Shown piece after piece: positions 1-11,993 of a stretch of DNA of 64,000 nt. The position numbers were made by a program, and so were the translations under genes. Source of the DNA: Diospyros lotus (Eukaryota; Streptophyta; Magnoliopsida; Ericales; Ebenaceae); contig NC_068341.1 in the NCBI RefSeq assembly GCF_014633365.1, positions 2,418,001-2,482,000 of the forward strand. The letters run 5' to 3'. The notes under the pieces are model-generated. The model did not search any database and was not told the DNA's origin. It saw only the letters and a list, made by a program, of their open reading frames with translations. The first letter of the stretch is position 1, and every line of letters starts with the position of its first letter.

Positions 1-449
1 TGTAAAATGATCAAAAAGGACATATTACTTATTTTTTAAATAAATCAATAAAAATGCAATTTTTAGGTTAAAAAATTAATTAGTTGTATTTTGTGACAAA
101 GTATAACATATTACCTATAGTTATATAATAAATTTAGTATTTCATTAATAAATATCATTTAAATCTAAAATTATTCATATATACTGTAATTTAAATCTCA
201 CACGCACACACGTCAGAGCAAGCTGTATCATAAATGAAGTTTCTTTGCCCAATAAACTAGCCCGAATAACAAGCCTAACTTGGTAGAAGGTTGTCACGCT
301 AGGCTGATTAGGTTATAAAGTCCAAACAGGCACAGGCTTTGGTTTAGCCAATTAGGGATGCGTGGTGGGAAGTTTGGATGGTTTGAAAAATATTTTTCAA
401 ATCAAATTAATATAGGCAAGTTGTCCACCTTTTCAAACCATAACCAACT
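1..449. other. AT-rich non-coding DNA
   Basis: No coding region is recognised. An imperfect inverted match (near 371-391 and, on the other side of the inserted element, near 1003-1023) suggests that an older small palindromic element once spanned this area and was split by the hAT-like insertion at 450-987. Confidence 0.5.
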
Positions 450-987
450 AGAGCTGTAAATAAGTCAAATCGCTCGTGAACTACTCGAAACTCGACTTGA
501 TAAAAGCTCGTTCGAGCTTAATTTTCAGAACTCATTTAATAAATGAGCCAAGCTTGAGCTAGGCAAAGTTCGGCTCGACAAGGCTTGTGAGCTGCTCAAT
601 TATAGGTTCGTAAGTTAGCTTATATAAAAATTCATGAATAATTTAATATATATTTTGAAGTTTTCATATATTTATTTAGAATATTTATAAAATCATATAT
701 TTTAAGTAATTTTATTGAAAAATATGTATAGAAAAGTTATAATACTTCATGAATTTATATAAGTACATACTAAATATTGAAATTCTTGAATAAAAATTTA
801 TCATTAATTTAATTTATTATTTACTTTATTAAATAAAATTGAAACTCAATAAGGCTCATTTAGGCTCGTGAGTTTAATGCGAGCCACAAGATACTCGAAT
901 CGATTATAAATGAACATGCTCGTTTATAAATGAGCCAAGTCTGAACTTTCTAAAGTTTGACTCAGCTCGATTCAATTACAGTCCTAC
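450..987. mobile_element. hAT-like non-autonomous transposon, 538 bp
   Basis: The left end begins AGAGCTGTAAAT and the right end, read on the other strand, begins GTAGGACTGTAAT, giving imperfect terminal inverted repeats. Next to both ends are short GAGCTCG/GAGCCA-type motifs in opposite orientations, as in hAT subterminal regions. The flanks are AACCAACT (442-449) and AACCAACC (988-995), a 7/8 match that fits an 8-bp target duplication. There is no transposase ORF, and the middle is AT-rich. Confidence 0.65.
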
Positions 988-1166
988 AACCAACCCACCA
1001 TGCTTTTGAAACCATCTAAACTGTAGCTAAGCAGTTTGAATAGTTTAGGCGGTGTGAGCTATAACAATTAGCAACAACTAACAATGAAAAGTATGAAGCA
1101 TAGCATCAACAACATTTTTTATTTATGTTTTTAAAATAAAAAATTGAAAAAAGGGTACTTCAGACT

Positions 1167-2004
1167 AGGGTTAGCAATGGTTCGGTTTGGTTATGGTTTT
1201 GGTTTCGGTTTTTGCCAAAACCATAACCAAACCAAACTTAAACTACTAAAACCAAAATCAAATAATTACCCATTAGTTTTAAAAATTAAAAAACATAGCC
1301 AAACCAAACTTAAACTACTAAAACCAAAATCAAATCATTACCCATTAGTTTTAAAAATTAAAAATCATTACCAAACCAAACTTAAACTACTAAAACCAAA
1401 ATCAAATCATTACCCATTAGTTTTAAAAATTAAAAACCATAACCAAACTATTCGATTTTGGTTTTAACTATGATTTTTTTAGTTTGATCCATACCAATAA
1501 ACAAAGATAAAATCTTGCAAATAGCATTCATAAAAATTTTTAATAACTCCACAATAAACAAAGACAAACTCTAATAAAGTTACCTTTTTCTTGCATAAAG
1601 TTATAAATTAACTTCAAACTTTTTAGATATAATTATTTGATTGATAAAAATAAAATAATTTAAGATTAGTTTTATTTTTATTTGTTAATTACTTTATAAA
1701 TGTTAAATATTTTATATATTTGTAATACATTAGTTAAAATACTTGTAAAAAAGTGCATTAGTCAATATATATATTATGTGTATATATAATATATTAAATA
1801 AATAAATATATATTATATATATGTATATTCATTTCGGATTTTGGTTTGAATTTTATGAAAATCATAACCAAACCATACCTATTGAAACAGTATTCGGTTT
1901 TTTCTCAAATCAAACCATTACCCAGTCAAACAATTTTTAACCACGTTGACTGGTTCGGTTTCGGTTCGGTTTTCCATGATTTCGGTTGGAATTGCCATCC
2001 CTAC
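1167..2004. mobile_element. Probable DNA transposon with CGGTT-rich ends
   Basis: The left end reads TAGGGTTAGCAATGG followed by GGTTTGG/GGTTTCGG tracts. The right end, reversed, reads TAGGGATGGCAATT followed by CCGAAAC/CCGAACC tracts. Such TAGGGNTGGCAA ends with CGGTTCGG subterminal motifs are common in plant hAT-like elements. No convincing 8-bp target duplication is visible, so the boundaries are approximate. The element contains a 72-bp tandem repeat. Confidence 0.5.
1227..1442 (+). repeat. Three tandem copies of a 72-bp unit
   Basis: Copies start at 1227, 1299 and 1371, exactly 72 bp apart and nearly identical. Because 72 is a multiple of 3, the array sits in a 107-codon open frame (1144-1467) coding for a repeated 24-residue Lys/Leu/Pro-rich unit. 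No known domain is recognised. Lying inside a transposon-like element, it is more likely a non-coding minisatellite than a protein. Confidence 0.85.
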
Positions 2005-2291
2005 CGGAGATGATTAGATTAAACTAACCCACCCAAGTTACCAATTAGCATGGTTAGTACCTTATTATGTGTCCAGTTTCTTCTCAGGTTCGGTACCATG
2101 TTTTTATTTTGACTTTTATCAGTATTTGATAGTTTCCTTCTTAGATTTGGGTTAATGCATTTATTCAAGTAAATTACAATAATCACTCCTAAGGTTTGAC
2201 TTAATTGTAAAGAAAATTTCTCACATTTTGAAAATAGCACTGACATCTGTGTTGTTAAAAAATGAGTTAAAAGGACCATTTAACCCTTGCC

Positions 2292-2292
2292 T

Positions 2293-2324
<32 letters not shown>
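2292..2324. repeat. (CT)n(CA)n microsatellite
   Basis: A CT dinucleotide run passes directly into a CA run. Confidence 0.95.
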
Positions 2325-2605
2325 GTTTTAATTACATAAAATCATTTTAATTACAAAAAAGGTATTTTAATTACTAAAATATTTTCTACAAATATAAAGA
2401 AATAATCTAAAATATATATAATGTAAACTAAAAAATATTTATAAATACAAACAAAAATATATTTTTGGCCAAAGAGTTGAAAAAATATATTTTCTTTGAA
2501 AGAAATATAAAATATAAATAACACACATATATATAAACTCTAGTAAAAAACTCCTCTAAAAGCTTTTGTAAAGAAATATATAAACAAAGAGAAAAATAGG
2601 CTCAA

Positions 2606-4120
2606 TACCCTTGAGGTTTAGGATAAATGCAAGTTGTACCTTTGATGTTTGAAAAACTCAGTGACTACTCTCGACCTTTAATACCTCATTGTGGTTTCCC
2701 CCTACCACCAACTTACCTTTGTTACGTAAATATTCAAACCCCCCCCCTCTCTCTCTGGGCATGGCTGGTTCTTGCTCCATCCAGTACTGGAAATGAACTT
2801 CTTGAACTTTTTCATTGCAGCATTGTGAACGACACTATATGAATCCATCTAGTTTTCAGTTATTTAATTCATTGTGATCTTCTGATTTTGTTTCAATTTT
2901 TTGTTGGGAAAATATGTGATTCTATTTCAGATGGTAATGAATCCATAACTCATGCATTTTATTGGATTTCTAGCCTGGAGAATCAAGTTCTTCATTTTAT
3001 GATTAAAGTTTTGTTAAGATTTCAGATGAATTGGGTTCTTCTCCTTCAGGGTTTTATTATACTACTAAAAATTCAGATGATTTCCAAGCATATATACATT
3101 GCTTGTGTTTGTGCCTTCTTGATTTGAGAATTGCCAACAAAAAATTAAGTTCTCTGGTTGAAGGAAGGGGTGATAGGGATTCATCTCCGGGAACCCCATG
3201 GGTAATCCCTCTCTGTCTCCCCCCTATCACTGCCATCACAGGGATGGCATTGCAGAGATGGAAAAACATACGAACAAGTTTGAAGACTGAGGGGAGCTTC
3301 ATTGTCCCTGAGAAAGAAGATCAGCAATGAATCTCTCTCTCTCTCCAGCCTCTCTAAACCCAGCGAGGGTTATGCCTAAGTTTGGCAGTGGGGTGGTGGT
3401 TGGCTGCTATCAGCCAGCCACAAACAGTTCAATTATTTTAATGGGTAATGCTAGGAGTAGTAAATGCACATTGTCTGAAAATAAAGTGGTGGTGGTTGGC
3501 TGCTATCAGCCAGCCACAAACAGTTCAATTATTTTAATGGGTAATGCTAGGAGTGGTAAATGCACATTGTCTGAAAATAAAGTGCATTTATTTCACCTTA
3601 ACCCTTGCTCCGGCCCTAGCAAAAATATTTTGATAATTTTCAAAAATATAATTTAATTACGAAAATATATTTTCTAATTACAAACAATATATAAACTAAC
3701 CCTATTTTAATACACATGTATATATTAAAATCGTTATATTTATATATATTTATGAAATATATTTTCTGTAATTTTGATCAAAAAAATTATATTTTCTATG
3801 ATTTGGAAATATGTTTTTAGCTTATATATGGTTAGTTTATATATTTTTTGTAATTAAATTATATTGTTGATAATTATAAAAATATTTTTTTGTAAGAGAT
3901 AGGGAGAGGGATGAGACAGGGTGGCTGGTCAGCATCGGGACGGAGGAGGGAGGAATAGAGAATGAGAGAACACGGGAGGGCAATCTGGGCATTTTAAAAA
4001 TTTTAACAGCCGAATGTCTCACAATAGGGGGGAATGATACAAGGTTTGTAAGGTCAAGAGAGGTTGTGCTATTCTCAAACCTTCAGGGATATTGCTTGCA
4101 TTTAGGCCAAACTCAAAGTA
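2606..4120. mobile_element. Candidate 1.5-kb element with ~45-bp inverted ends
   Basis: The left end (from 2606: TACCCTTGAGGTTTAGG, then ATAAATGCAAG) resembles the reverse complement of the right end (to 4120: TACTTTGAGTTTGGCC, then TAAATGCAAG) over about 45 bp with mismatches. Inside are a 2x96-bp tandem duplication and a nested inverted match (~3688-3703 against ~3829-3844). No transposase or clear target duplication is seen. Several short open frames inside have no recognisable product. Confidence 0.4.
3393..3584 (+). repeat. Two tandem copies of a 96-bp unit
   Basis: Copy 1 (3393-3488) and copy 2 (3489-3584) differ at about one position, so the duplication is recent. Each unit contains the short palindrome TGGCTG-CTAT-CAGCCA. 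Confidence 0.9.
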
Positions 4121-4135
4121 CCAAGTGTATTTCCA

Positions 4136-4159
4136 CCCCCCCCCCCCCCCCCCCCCCCC
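4136..4159. repeat. Poly-C tract, 24 bp
   Basis: An uninterrupted run of C near the right end of the candidate element. Length is likely unreliable in any assembly. Confidence 0.95.
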
Positions 4160-6299
4160 TTTCTTTTTTTCTTAATCTTAAGATCTGCTCATTCCCAAAT
4201 CTGGATGGAGGAAATCACCTGCTCATTTTGATTGTGATCTTTTATCCACCAGATCTAGGTTTGGTTGCTTTTGTTTGTTAATCTTTAGATCTAGTATGAC
4301 CTAGATTAGTATCAAACTTAATTATTATATAAAAAAGTAAATTTAATTTTGCGCAAATGGTAAAAACTGCAATCAACATATCCCCAGATGCCATATCTCC
4401 TTTGATAAAAATGTTTAACATGTTTATTTGAATTCCTTTGTTGTTTTTATTTACTGGAGACTGTTTAGTTAGTCCATTTATGACTAAACTAAGATATAAT
4501 TTTATGTTCTCTGTGAAAACTATAGATTTTTTATTCCATAAAAATATAGAGGAGATTCAAAATTTGTTCTAGTCTCTGCTATAGAAGCTGGAATTAACTT
4601 ATTTGTAAGCTTTGACCTGTTCTCTTACATTACAAATTATGATGGCAAATAATTCTGGGACCACAACAGCCCCAAAAATTCAGGTTTTGAGAGGTCATGG
4701 ATAGTACAAAAGGAAGCAAGGTGCTCTGGAAAGAGCTGTTAGTTTGTTAATCTTAAGAAATATGGAATTTAATTTTGCACAATGGTTCCAATTTCAGTAT
4801 GAAATTCAGTAATTTCAGTCTATGCATATATCTTGCATCTGTTTGTTCTTCTACTTTTGTTCTATTGGTAGATTTCATTGTGGGTTTATGGAAACCTAAG
4901 GGAACACAACTGTGAACTGAATCTATACTAAAAAGCAGAGTTATGAATTTCTATTCTCTTGAACAACATGATGTTGGCACCAAGCTAGCAAAACCTATAG
5001 AAAGCTTTAATATTAATCATATAATTGGTGTTTATGTGCGTAGTAGAAAGACCTGCCTCAAGTGTTACATTTGACGTGCCTTCTGTTTTTGTGAAAAGGT
5101 TTTATGGCTTTCCGTGAGTCAGGCAAATTGATATTACAACTTTTGGGGCTATAAATTAAAATTGCCAACAAAAATAGTATCTATATTTGTTTGGTTGTTC
5201 GCATCTTATTTGTCACTCTCAGATTCCTTTTTTTACTTTTGGTATCTGTATCTGTGGTATATTCCATTTATTAATAATACAATGAGATCCTGTCTAAAAC
5301 TTATGTTTCTTGTGATTTGTCTTCCTTGTTTCTGTCAATTTACACTTAGCTAGGCAAGTTAGCTGGCACATTCATCTGTTCTGAACTTATTTACATAATA
5401 AGCTATTCTGTCCTATGCGGGATCATTTCCGTGCAACATTATGCTTGCAAAATCTGTCGTCTCTTTGAAAAACAACAGATGTGGAATGAAGTTGAGCACC
5501 AAGAAGTTGCCACATCTTCTAAGTTACACACAATTGTCATTTTGGATTAATTTGGTAAAAACATTTGATTTGCACATTAATTAATAGGAGGCATATATTT
5601 CAATAACGAAAGAAGAAAGATTTTGAGTTACCTAGCCCCAGCAAGCAAAAGAGATTTTATCATACCATGTAGATGTCTGCTTCCAATAATCTACAAGGTC
5701 ATATCCCCGCGCTAGATATTCATTACTTCAGTTTCTTTTCTTCTATATTCACATTCATTACTTAAGTTGCTACTATTTAGATGCTTGCTCTGTAATATTT
5801 TTAAGAAGGAAGATTCTAGTTTTAGAAGATTTTTGCTTCTTTAAAGTCGTTGGGTGATTGCTGTTTTCAATAGGAAAGGTGTTTTTAGCATTTTATTTTA
5901 TTATGTTCTTTTATTTGTAATTATAAATATTCTGATGTCCTTTTGCCTTTTCACAATGAAAATGAAATGGAAAATTTCAGCTTTCCAATATTTTGGACAA
6001 CAAATTATCCACAACCTTAGATTATCTTCATTTTGTAGAAATTTGTATTAGAATTTAATTCTAATTTTACTTGTGTTATAAATAAATTAGTGATAATTAG
6101 TTTTGAAAAAAAAATTAACCACTGTTGAATTTAATTAGGTCAGTGGGGTTTGAAAAGGACATAATTGGTAATTTAAATTTTTAAATAATTTTTATCCTTC
6201 CAGCCTGGGATGAAAAAATTCGAATCGGGAATGGAGCAAGAAATCCGATCACGACAAATACGGACGAGGCCTAGCAGTAAAAGTCGTTTATTGATGTAT
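4160..6299. other. Non-coding, T-rich stretch
   Basis: About 2.1 kb of AT-rich, T-rich sequence with intron-like texture. No frame of meaningful length or recognisable domain is seen on either strand. It could be old intron or intergenic DNA. Confidence 0.5.
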
Positions 6300-6960
6300 G
6301 TTCTGCTCCCATTTATGGCCCATAAGCCAGGCCCAGCTGCCATTTCGAGCCCATGAGCCAAGCATTTGCATGCCCAGCCGCCATTTTCGTCCCTCCGAGA
6401 CGGGCCCATGAACCTAGAACGTAAAGTCTGCCGCCAATGTCGGCCCATCAGACTGGGCCCAGCTGTAATTTTGGGCCCATTGGCCTAGCGTGTGCAGACC
6501 CAGTCACCAATATCGGCCCACCAAGCCGGGCTCAGCCGCCATTTCGGGCCGTGGAACGACCTGGCCGCCAATGTCGGCCCACCAAGCCGGGCCCAGCCTC
6601 CATTTTGGGCCCATAGACCTACCACGTCCAGGCCCAGCTGCGAATGTGGGCCCACCAACCCCGGCCCAGCAACCATTTCCGGCCCTTGGATCGACCAAGT
6701 TCAGTCCCGCCGCCAATGTAGGCCCACCAAAACCGGGTCCAGCTGCCATTTCGGGCTCATGTACCCAACACGTGCATTCCGCCGCCAATGTCATTTTACC
6801 CCAGCTGCCATTTTGGTCCCCTGGACCTGCCCCGTGCAGCCCAGCCGCCAACGTCGGCCCACCAAGCTCGACCCAGCGGCCATTTCGGGCCCTTGGACCA
6901 ACCCAAAAAGGCCCAGCTGCCCGGCCGCAGACAGGCAAGTCCCTTAGCAGTGCCGGCCCA
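6300..6960. repeat. GC-rich degenerate tandem repeat (65-80 bp unit)
   Basis: Around eight degenerate copies of a unit with the core GCCGCCAATGTCGGCCCACC, followed by a GGGCCCAGC/GCCATTTCGGGCC segment. Copies begin near 6431, 6507, 6562, 6640, 6709, 6781 and 6844. The block is far richer in GC than its surroundings. It stays open in several frames on both strands (for example 194 codons at 6490-7074), giving Pro/Ala-rich repeats with no known domain. The open frames follow from the lack of A/T-rich stop codons. It lies on the 5' side of a copia remnant in the same orientation and may be an expanded gag linker, but that is inference. Confidence 0.7.
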
Positions 6961-7286
6961 CCACACCAGCAGTCATTTCAGACAGCAGGTGCAATCCCAG
7001 CAGCCAATGCAAAACCTATTGAACCATGTCCAGCCGCCAATAATACTGGATACATGCCTCTTATTGGGCAATAAAACTGGGAGCCCGATTACCAACCCAA
7101 GATACTCGTACGATGACACTTCCCAGAGCCTATACGATTGGGCTAAACTGCTATCGCCGGTGGCTTCATTTACAGCCGAAAAATTAAAAATACCCAAAAA
7201 ATGATTGAAAAAGCTTTAGAATTTACATAATCATCACTTCAGTAAAATGAAAATAAAAAGCATTAGTAATTCAGTAACAGTTCGGA

Positions 7287-7375
7287 TTTACAATGAAATT
7301 CAGCTTCTTAGCCTTTTTCATTCCTTTAAAGACTGCATCGAGTCTTGTGGCTAAGAAGCTGAATTTCATTGTAAA
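7287..7375. repeat. Perfect 27-bp inverted repeat
   Basis: Arm 7287-7313 is the exact reverse complement of arm 7349-7375, with a 35-bp loop. The loop itself contains a small AAGACT/AGTCTT hairpin. Confidence 0.95.
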
Positions 7376-7522
7376 CTCGTTCATTTCTTTCTATACAAAT
7401 AAATCAAATGTTGTCCCCTTTCTAAAATCGACATAACCCACAACCACAAGCCAGCAATCATCTGTTCACCAGAACACAATCTATTAGAAGTCTGTAGATT
7501 AAGCATTTAAACCGAGAAAATT

Positions 7523-7720
7523 GTCTTTAAGACCCATAGCTCGTGTAGTCATAATCTTTTCCATCAAAACATAGAAATTGACTTTTGTGTATATGCTAAA
7601 AGGTGGAATTTTTGGCCGCTGCTATTGGAATAGCCTTGCCAGTTTGTTTTTCTTATTTTATTTTTTTGCCATGTTTTGATGGAGAAGATTATGACTACAC
7701 GAGCTATGGGTCTTAAAGAC
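7523..7720. repeat. 50-bp inverted repeat, one mismatch
   Basis: Arm 7523-7572 matches the reverse complement of arm 7671-7720 at 49 of 50 positions, with a 98-bp spacer. It lies 147 bp from the 27-bp inverted repeat and immediately before the copia reverse transcriptase remnant. Confidence 0.95.
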
Positions 7721-7779
7721 GAAATACAGGACACTAAAAAGCACAAACTCAACCGATTGGGAAATGTCACAACAGCATG

Positions 7780-8960
7780 GAGATTTCAAGAAACGTCTGC
7801 ACATGAAGATTATTTGCAGAGTTAGAAACTGAAATGTATGGATGCATTTCTGAATGGAGAATTAGCTGAAAAAATAAAGTATTTCTTATGCAGCCATAAG
7901 GGAGGACAGCTGATTGGCCTTAAAAAGTGCTATACAACTTGAAGCAAACTCCTAGAGCCTAGATCAGTAAGATTCATTCTTACTTCCAACATAGTGGTTC
8001 TCTTAGAAGCAACAATGAACAATTTCTCTATGTAAAAAAATGGAAGAAATGGCGAGTTTTCAATTATTTTATATGGGGTTGATTTGATCTACACTAGGAT
8101 TAATTAGAGGCTGACTGAAGATTTCTAGAAGGCCATCAGGAAAGAAGTACTTGGAAATAAGATTACGAGACGGCCATCAAGAAAGAAGATTTGAACATGA
8201 GATGATGGATTTAGGTCTAATGAAATACTTGGAAAGTTAAAGTCAAGCTCAACAGGTGATATTTTTATTTATTGAGACAAATATATTAATGATTTACTAA
8301 AGAAATATCACATAGAGGTTTGTGAATCAGTAACATCCATAGCACCTTATACGACGAGTTGAAAAAAATATGATGAAGCAAAGAAGGTAGATGCAAAAAA
8401 CTTATAGAAGTCTAGTTGGCTCTCTTATTTATCTCACTGACATTGAGCTAGATATTGTGCACTTAGTCAGTATTGTTTCAATATTTAAGAATAGTCTCAG
8501 AAAACTTCATTATACAAGAAAGAAAATTTCTGACATTTGCAATGGCCAATAAAGCTTAATATTGTGTATCACACATCAGGTTATATCTTTAACTTGGGTT
8601 CAAACGTGAACTCAAGGAGCTCTAGAAAGGAAAGGTCTACGGCCTTCTCATTGGGTGAAGCCAACCATATAGCTACAACAGAAGTTGCTAGTGAAGCTAT
8701 TTGACTGAAATGAGTGCTTATTGATTTGCAACAGAGCATATTTTAGAGCCAACCGACATCTTTTGTGATAATATGTCAGCAATTTGTGTCAAAATAACCA
8801 GTTTTCCGTGCAAGTATGAAGTACATTGAATCTTGGCATAATTTCATTTAAGATTTCAGCAAGGGAGAAATATGCTTGAGTTTATCAGCACGTGAGCAAT
8901 GATCAGAAAGAGTTGTTCTACAAGTTTAACGCATAGCTGAATAATGCTAACTAAGAGAAG
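7780..8960 (+). pseudogene. Decayed Ty1/copia pol (reverse transcriptase and RNase H)
   Basis: No long frame survives, but three-frame reading shows ordered copia landmarks. From 7832: KCMDAFLNGELAE (RT block around DVxxAFLNGxL). From about 7918: a LKKxxYxLKQxPRxW-like block, frameshifted. Near 8073: LYGVDLIYT in place of the catalytic LYVDDLIYT. At 8207: DLGLMKY. At 8400-8440: a YRSLVGSLIYLT-like block. At 8650-8700: GEANHIATTEVASEAI from the RNase H domain, with the following Trp codon now TGA. At 8757-8785: CDNMSAICV. The family makes cDNA from the element's RNA. The catalytic Asp pair is damaged and several stops and frameshifts are present, so this copy is dead. LTRs are not identified. 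Confidence 0.85.
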
Positions 8961-11019
8961 GCTATGAAAGGTAATTTGCAGATTTTTTTTTTTTTTAAGT
9001 TCTACAAGATATTTTTTACTGTTGCACCGTGCTCCTGAATGTCTTTGGATATTCCCTATGGATCAAAATGCTTGCAGTCAATTAAGATAGTCTCAAAAGT
9101 TGTTCTTGTTCATCTAGAAATTCTATGTAGAAGTGTGTTGGTATGGAAGAAAATGCAAATTAGTCGAAGAAAGAAAACAAACCTGCAACAGGAGCAGCAG
9201 CTCTACAAATTCATTGCATGTTAATACTCTCCACTTCAGTTAAAAAAACACTTGGTTTCTCATTTTCTTTATCGGCACAAAATCTTCAGACCTGTAAACG
9301 AACTATTTAGGCTACGAACTCACTACCAAAAAATGCCAGATGAAATGCCTGACTAAATAAAAAGCACAAGCTTACTTGTTGATAAATGTTGGAACATTTG
9401 CCCATTGCAAGAGACGCTATTAATGCATGACACAGTGAAGTAAGGTTTGTACTTGAGCACAAAAATACCAGTACAAATCTTCTTATTCCTCCATAAGAAT
9501 GTCAGCAGCTGCAGCTACTAATCAAAATTGCTAGAAACATGTTAACTAATCGGGAAGAGAAAGAGTGGTACTTGGACGAAATTTTGACAGGAAAATACAC
9601 AATTACTTTAAAGGGTCACACCAATCATCTTAAATCTCAATTCATGCTTATTTTTCAATCATTTGTTGTCTGCCCCCATCATTTCTGATAAGGACTCAGA
9701 AAATGAGAACCAATGCAAGTATGATAAAGTAAAAGGAAAAACAAGACAGATAATAATATTCAAGTTCCACATCAACTTGGATCGGCTGCTGCAGTAAACC
9801 AAAGATGGTTGTAAAAATTTTTTTTTTTTTTTTTAAAAAGTCCCTAAGAAGACCTCCAAAAGAATAAAAACTGTAATGATGAACTGAAGTAAATGAACAG
9901 AATGTTCTGTTTCACGTTGCACAAAACACAAAACCCACATAATAAAACATGAACAGGCAAATTTTGCATATTATGTTGAAAATTAGAGAGGGACAATTGT
10001 ATCCAAATAAAACCAGAGAACGGAATAAAAGCAGCAAGACTTGGCTTTTTAATAAGGGAAGAATTCATAACTAGCCCGAAACAAATGTACATAATCGTTT
10101 TTAGCCTCATATTTTAAAGTTCAATTTTGATAATCCATAAATATAACATAGAACATAATGGCCTTACAAATAATATGACCATCTGTGGAGATGACTGGAA
10201 GTCTAAATATTATGTGGTTGATACCACTCCGAGACGACATGAGGTCTCAAGGGCTCTTCGTAATTTCACAGAAAATTGAAGTTAGCATATAAATTGAACA
10301 CAAATTCTACTTTTTATAGGCATTGCAATTATGGGTTAAGAGAATTGAAAAGCCACACAATGATAAGTGAGGCTTTTGATGTAAGGGTAAAGGAGGAACT
10401 CGTGAACTAGGAAACTGTTCACCAGGTTGCAGCAATGAGTGGCGACCTATTAGTTTGGTGGACAGATATTCTCAAGATTTCATCTGAAAGGTTGCTTAGT
10501 GGCTTCCATCTGATTACCAAGGTGGGATTGGCTGAAGGAAAATAGAAAAACACCCTGGAACCTGCTCTTATTTAAGCTTGAATCACAGGCTTTTGTTCTA
10601 AGAGATGGACCAATGAAGGAAATAAAAGATGGCTAACAAGTTGTCCAGTGTTCACATCATTCAAAGAATGAGAGGAGATAGAAGAGGAAGTGCTCTTTGG
10701 AGTGAAGAATCACACTGGCTGGCTGATTGTAATGGAAGTCATGCTGCCTGAAAGACGAGAGCTTTCTGGTTTGTCTCAAGGATGGATTGAGATCTCCAAG
10801 AGGTCATTGACTAACAGTGAAAGCTCATTTCTGGAGATGAAGGGGTCAGAACATGGCTGCTCAAGAGCGATTATCCCTAGTTTTACTGTAGTGATGGCCA
10901 GCTCAGATGGTAAGGGAACTCTTACATTCTTGTAATAAAACCTCCTAGTACTAAGATGGAAGACACTTCCTTAAGTAGCTTAAAACTCAAAGTTGAATTG
11001 AGCATCTTAAACTTCTTAC
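8961..11019. other. Non-coding or unrecognised sequence
   Basis: About 2 kb without a recognisable gene. Two poly-T runs (about 8982-8996 and 9818-9834) are present. An 81-codon frame at 10690-10935 has no known domain and could be a remnant of a larger mobile element. Nothing else is supportable. Confidence 0.4.
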
Positions 11020-11430
11020 AAGAGTGTAGCTTGGACCGTTCAGGTCCAATCTCAACCCTCTCTTTAGGCCCAATCTAGCCTTTCCCCTGGATCTAGTCTC
11101 AACCCAGCGCCAAACCTGCCACAATATCATTGCAATCCCACTGGATATCCGCGCAACAACCCCAAATCCTGCCCTCATTAATGACAGATCCCATTCACAT
11201 TAATGAGGGTCCCGTCGCCACCATGCTACCACCTGAGAACCTCTACCGGCACCGGATACCCAATCCCATCACCTACAAGCGCACGTCTCATGCATGCAGG
11301 AGGACATCTCCTCCTTCTATATCAATCAGTTCTTTTTAGAGCCAAGGTATGTTCTCATCACTGGCCTACTGATACACTGCCTCACTTTACTCTCTTACTC
11401 GATCATCGGAGTGCTTGCAGGTGCTAGCCG
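11020..11430 (+). mobile_element. LTR fragment, gypsy (Tat-like), copy 1
   Basis: This stretch matches a second copy near 44160-44580 in order and spacing: a pyrimidine-rich section with GGCCCAATCT, a CCCATTCACATTAATG-like block, TTTTTAGAGCCAAG, then a GATCATCGGAGTGCTTGCAGG motif close to the end. A 'cggagtg...tgcaggt' ending is characteristic of LTR 3' portions in plant Tat/Ogre-type gypsy elements. No paired LTR or internal region is identified. Confidence 0.6.
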
Positions 11431-11993
11431 CCCCCCAGACGGACCCGTCGCTAGAGCTCGAGCCTCGTCTCCAATCGCCCTCCTTTGGTCAGGAAGGAAC
11501 ATAGCCCAATCGAGTTTGATTACCCCCCAATAGTTGATTATTTTGATCCATACAAACTAAATAGCCACCCTATTTTTCTGATCAATTCCTCAGTTCGTCA
11601 AGCTCCGAGTGCCCTGGAGGCAAGATCAAGATGAGCACTAGCTTGATTCAACCCATTTTGCCGAGAAAGACAGAAAGAATCTCCCTTGATTGCTTTCTTT
11701 GTGAGAATAACTTCTTTTGTATCCAGTCTCAATATTGATGGTCTTGAGGAAGATAAGGCACCAGTGATACATGGTCCTAACAATGGTAATATGTTCTAGT
11801 GTTGTTTTTATATGTATTATGGAAGAAAGAGAAAAAAAGAATGGCGGGAGAGGGAGAAGAATCGAGAGAGAGAGAGTTGTAATAGAATGGAGATAGGGTA
11901 AAGATCAGTGGTATAATCCTCACATCATCCCCATCCTCCTTGAGTAGCTTTATTTATAGGCTGCTTACAATCTAGAGGGTTCTAAGTAACTAA
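11431..11993. other. Repeat-derived sequence, unassigned
   Basis: Probably retrotransposon debris. A minus-strand TATAAATA-type box near 11950-11957 and GA-rich tracts resemble an LTR promoter in reverse orientation, but no boundaries can be set. Confidence 0.3.

Noticed and set aside
1167..2004. An 8-bp target duplication for the CGGTT-rich element
   Set aside because: The flanks CTTCAGAC and CCGGAGAT do not match well enough, so superfamily and borders stay tentative.
6490..7074. 194-codon Pro/Ala-rich open frame
   Set aside because: The block is open in several frames on both strands because it is GC-rich and repetitive. No frame looks preferred and no domain is seen, so it was listed as a repeat.
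10690..10935. 81-codon open frame
   Set aside because: A faint impression of a mobile-element protein, but no motif could be defended and the flanks are not open.
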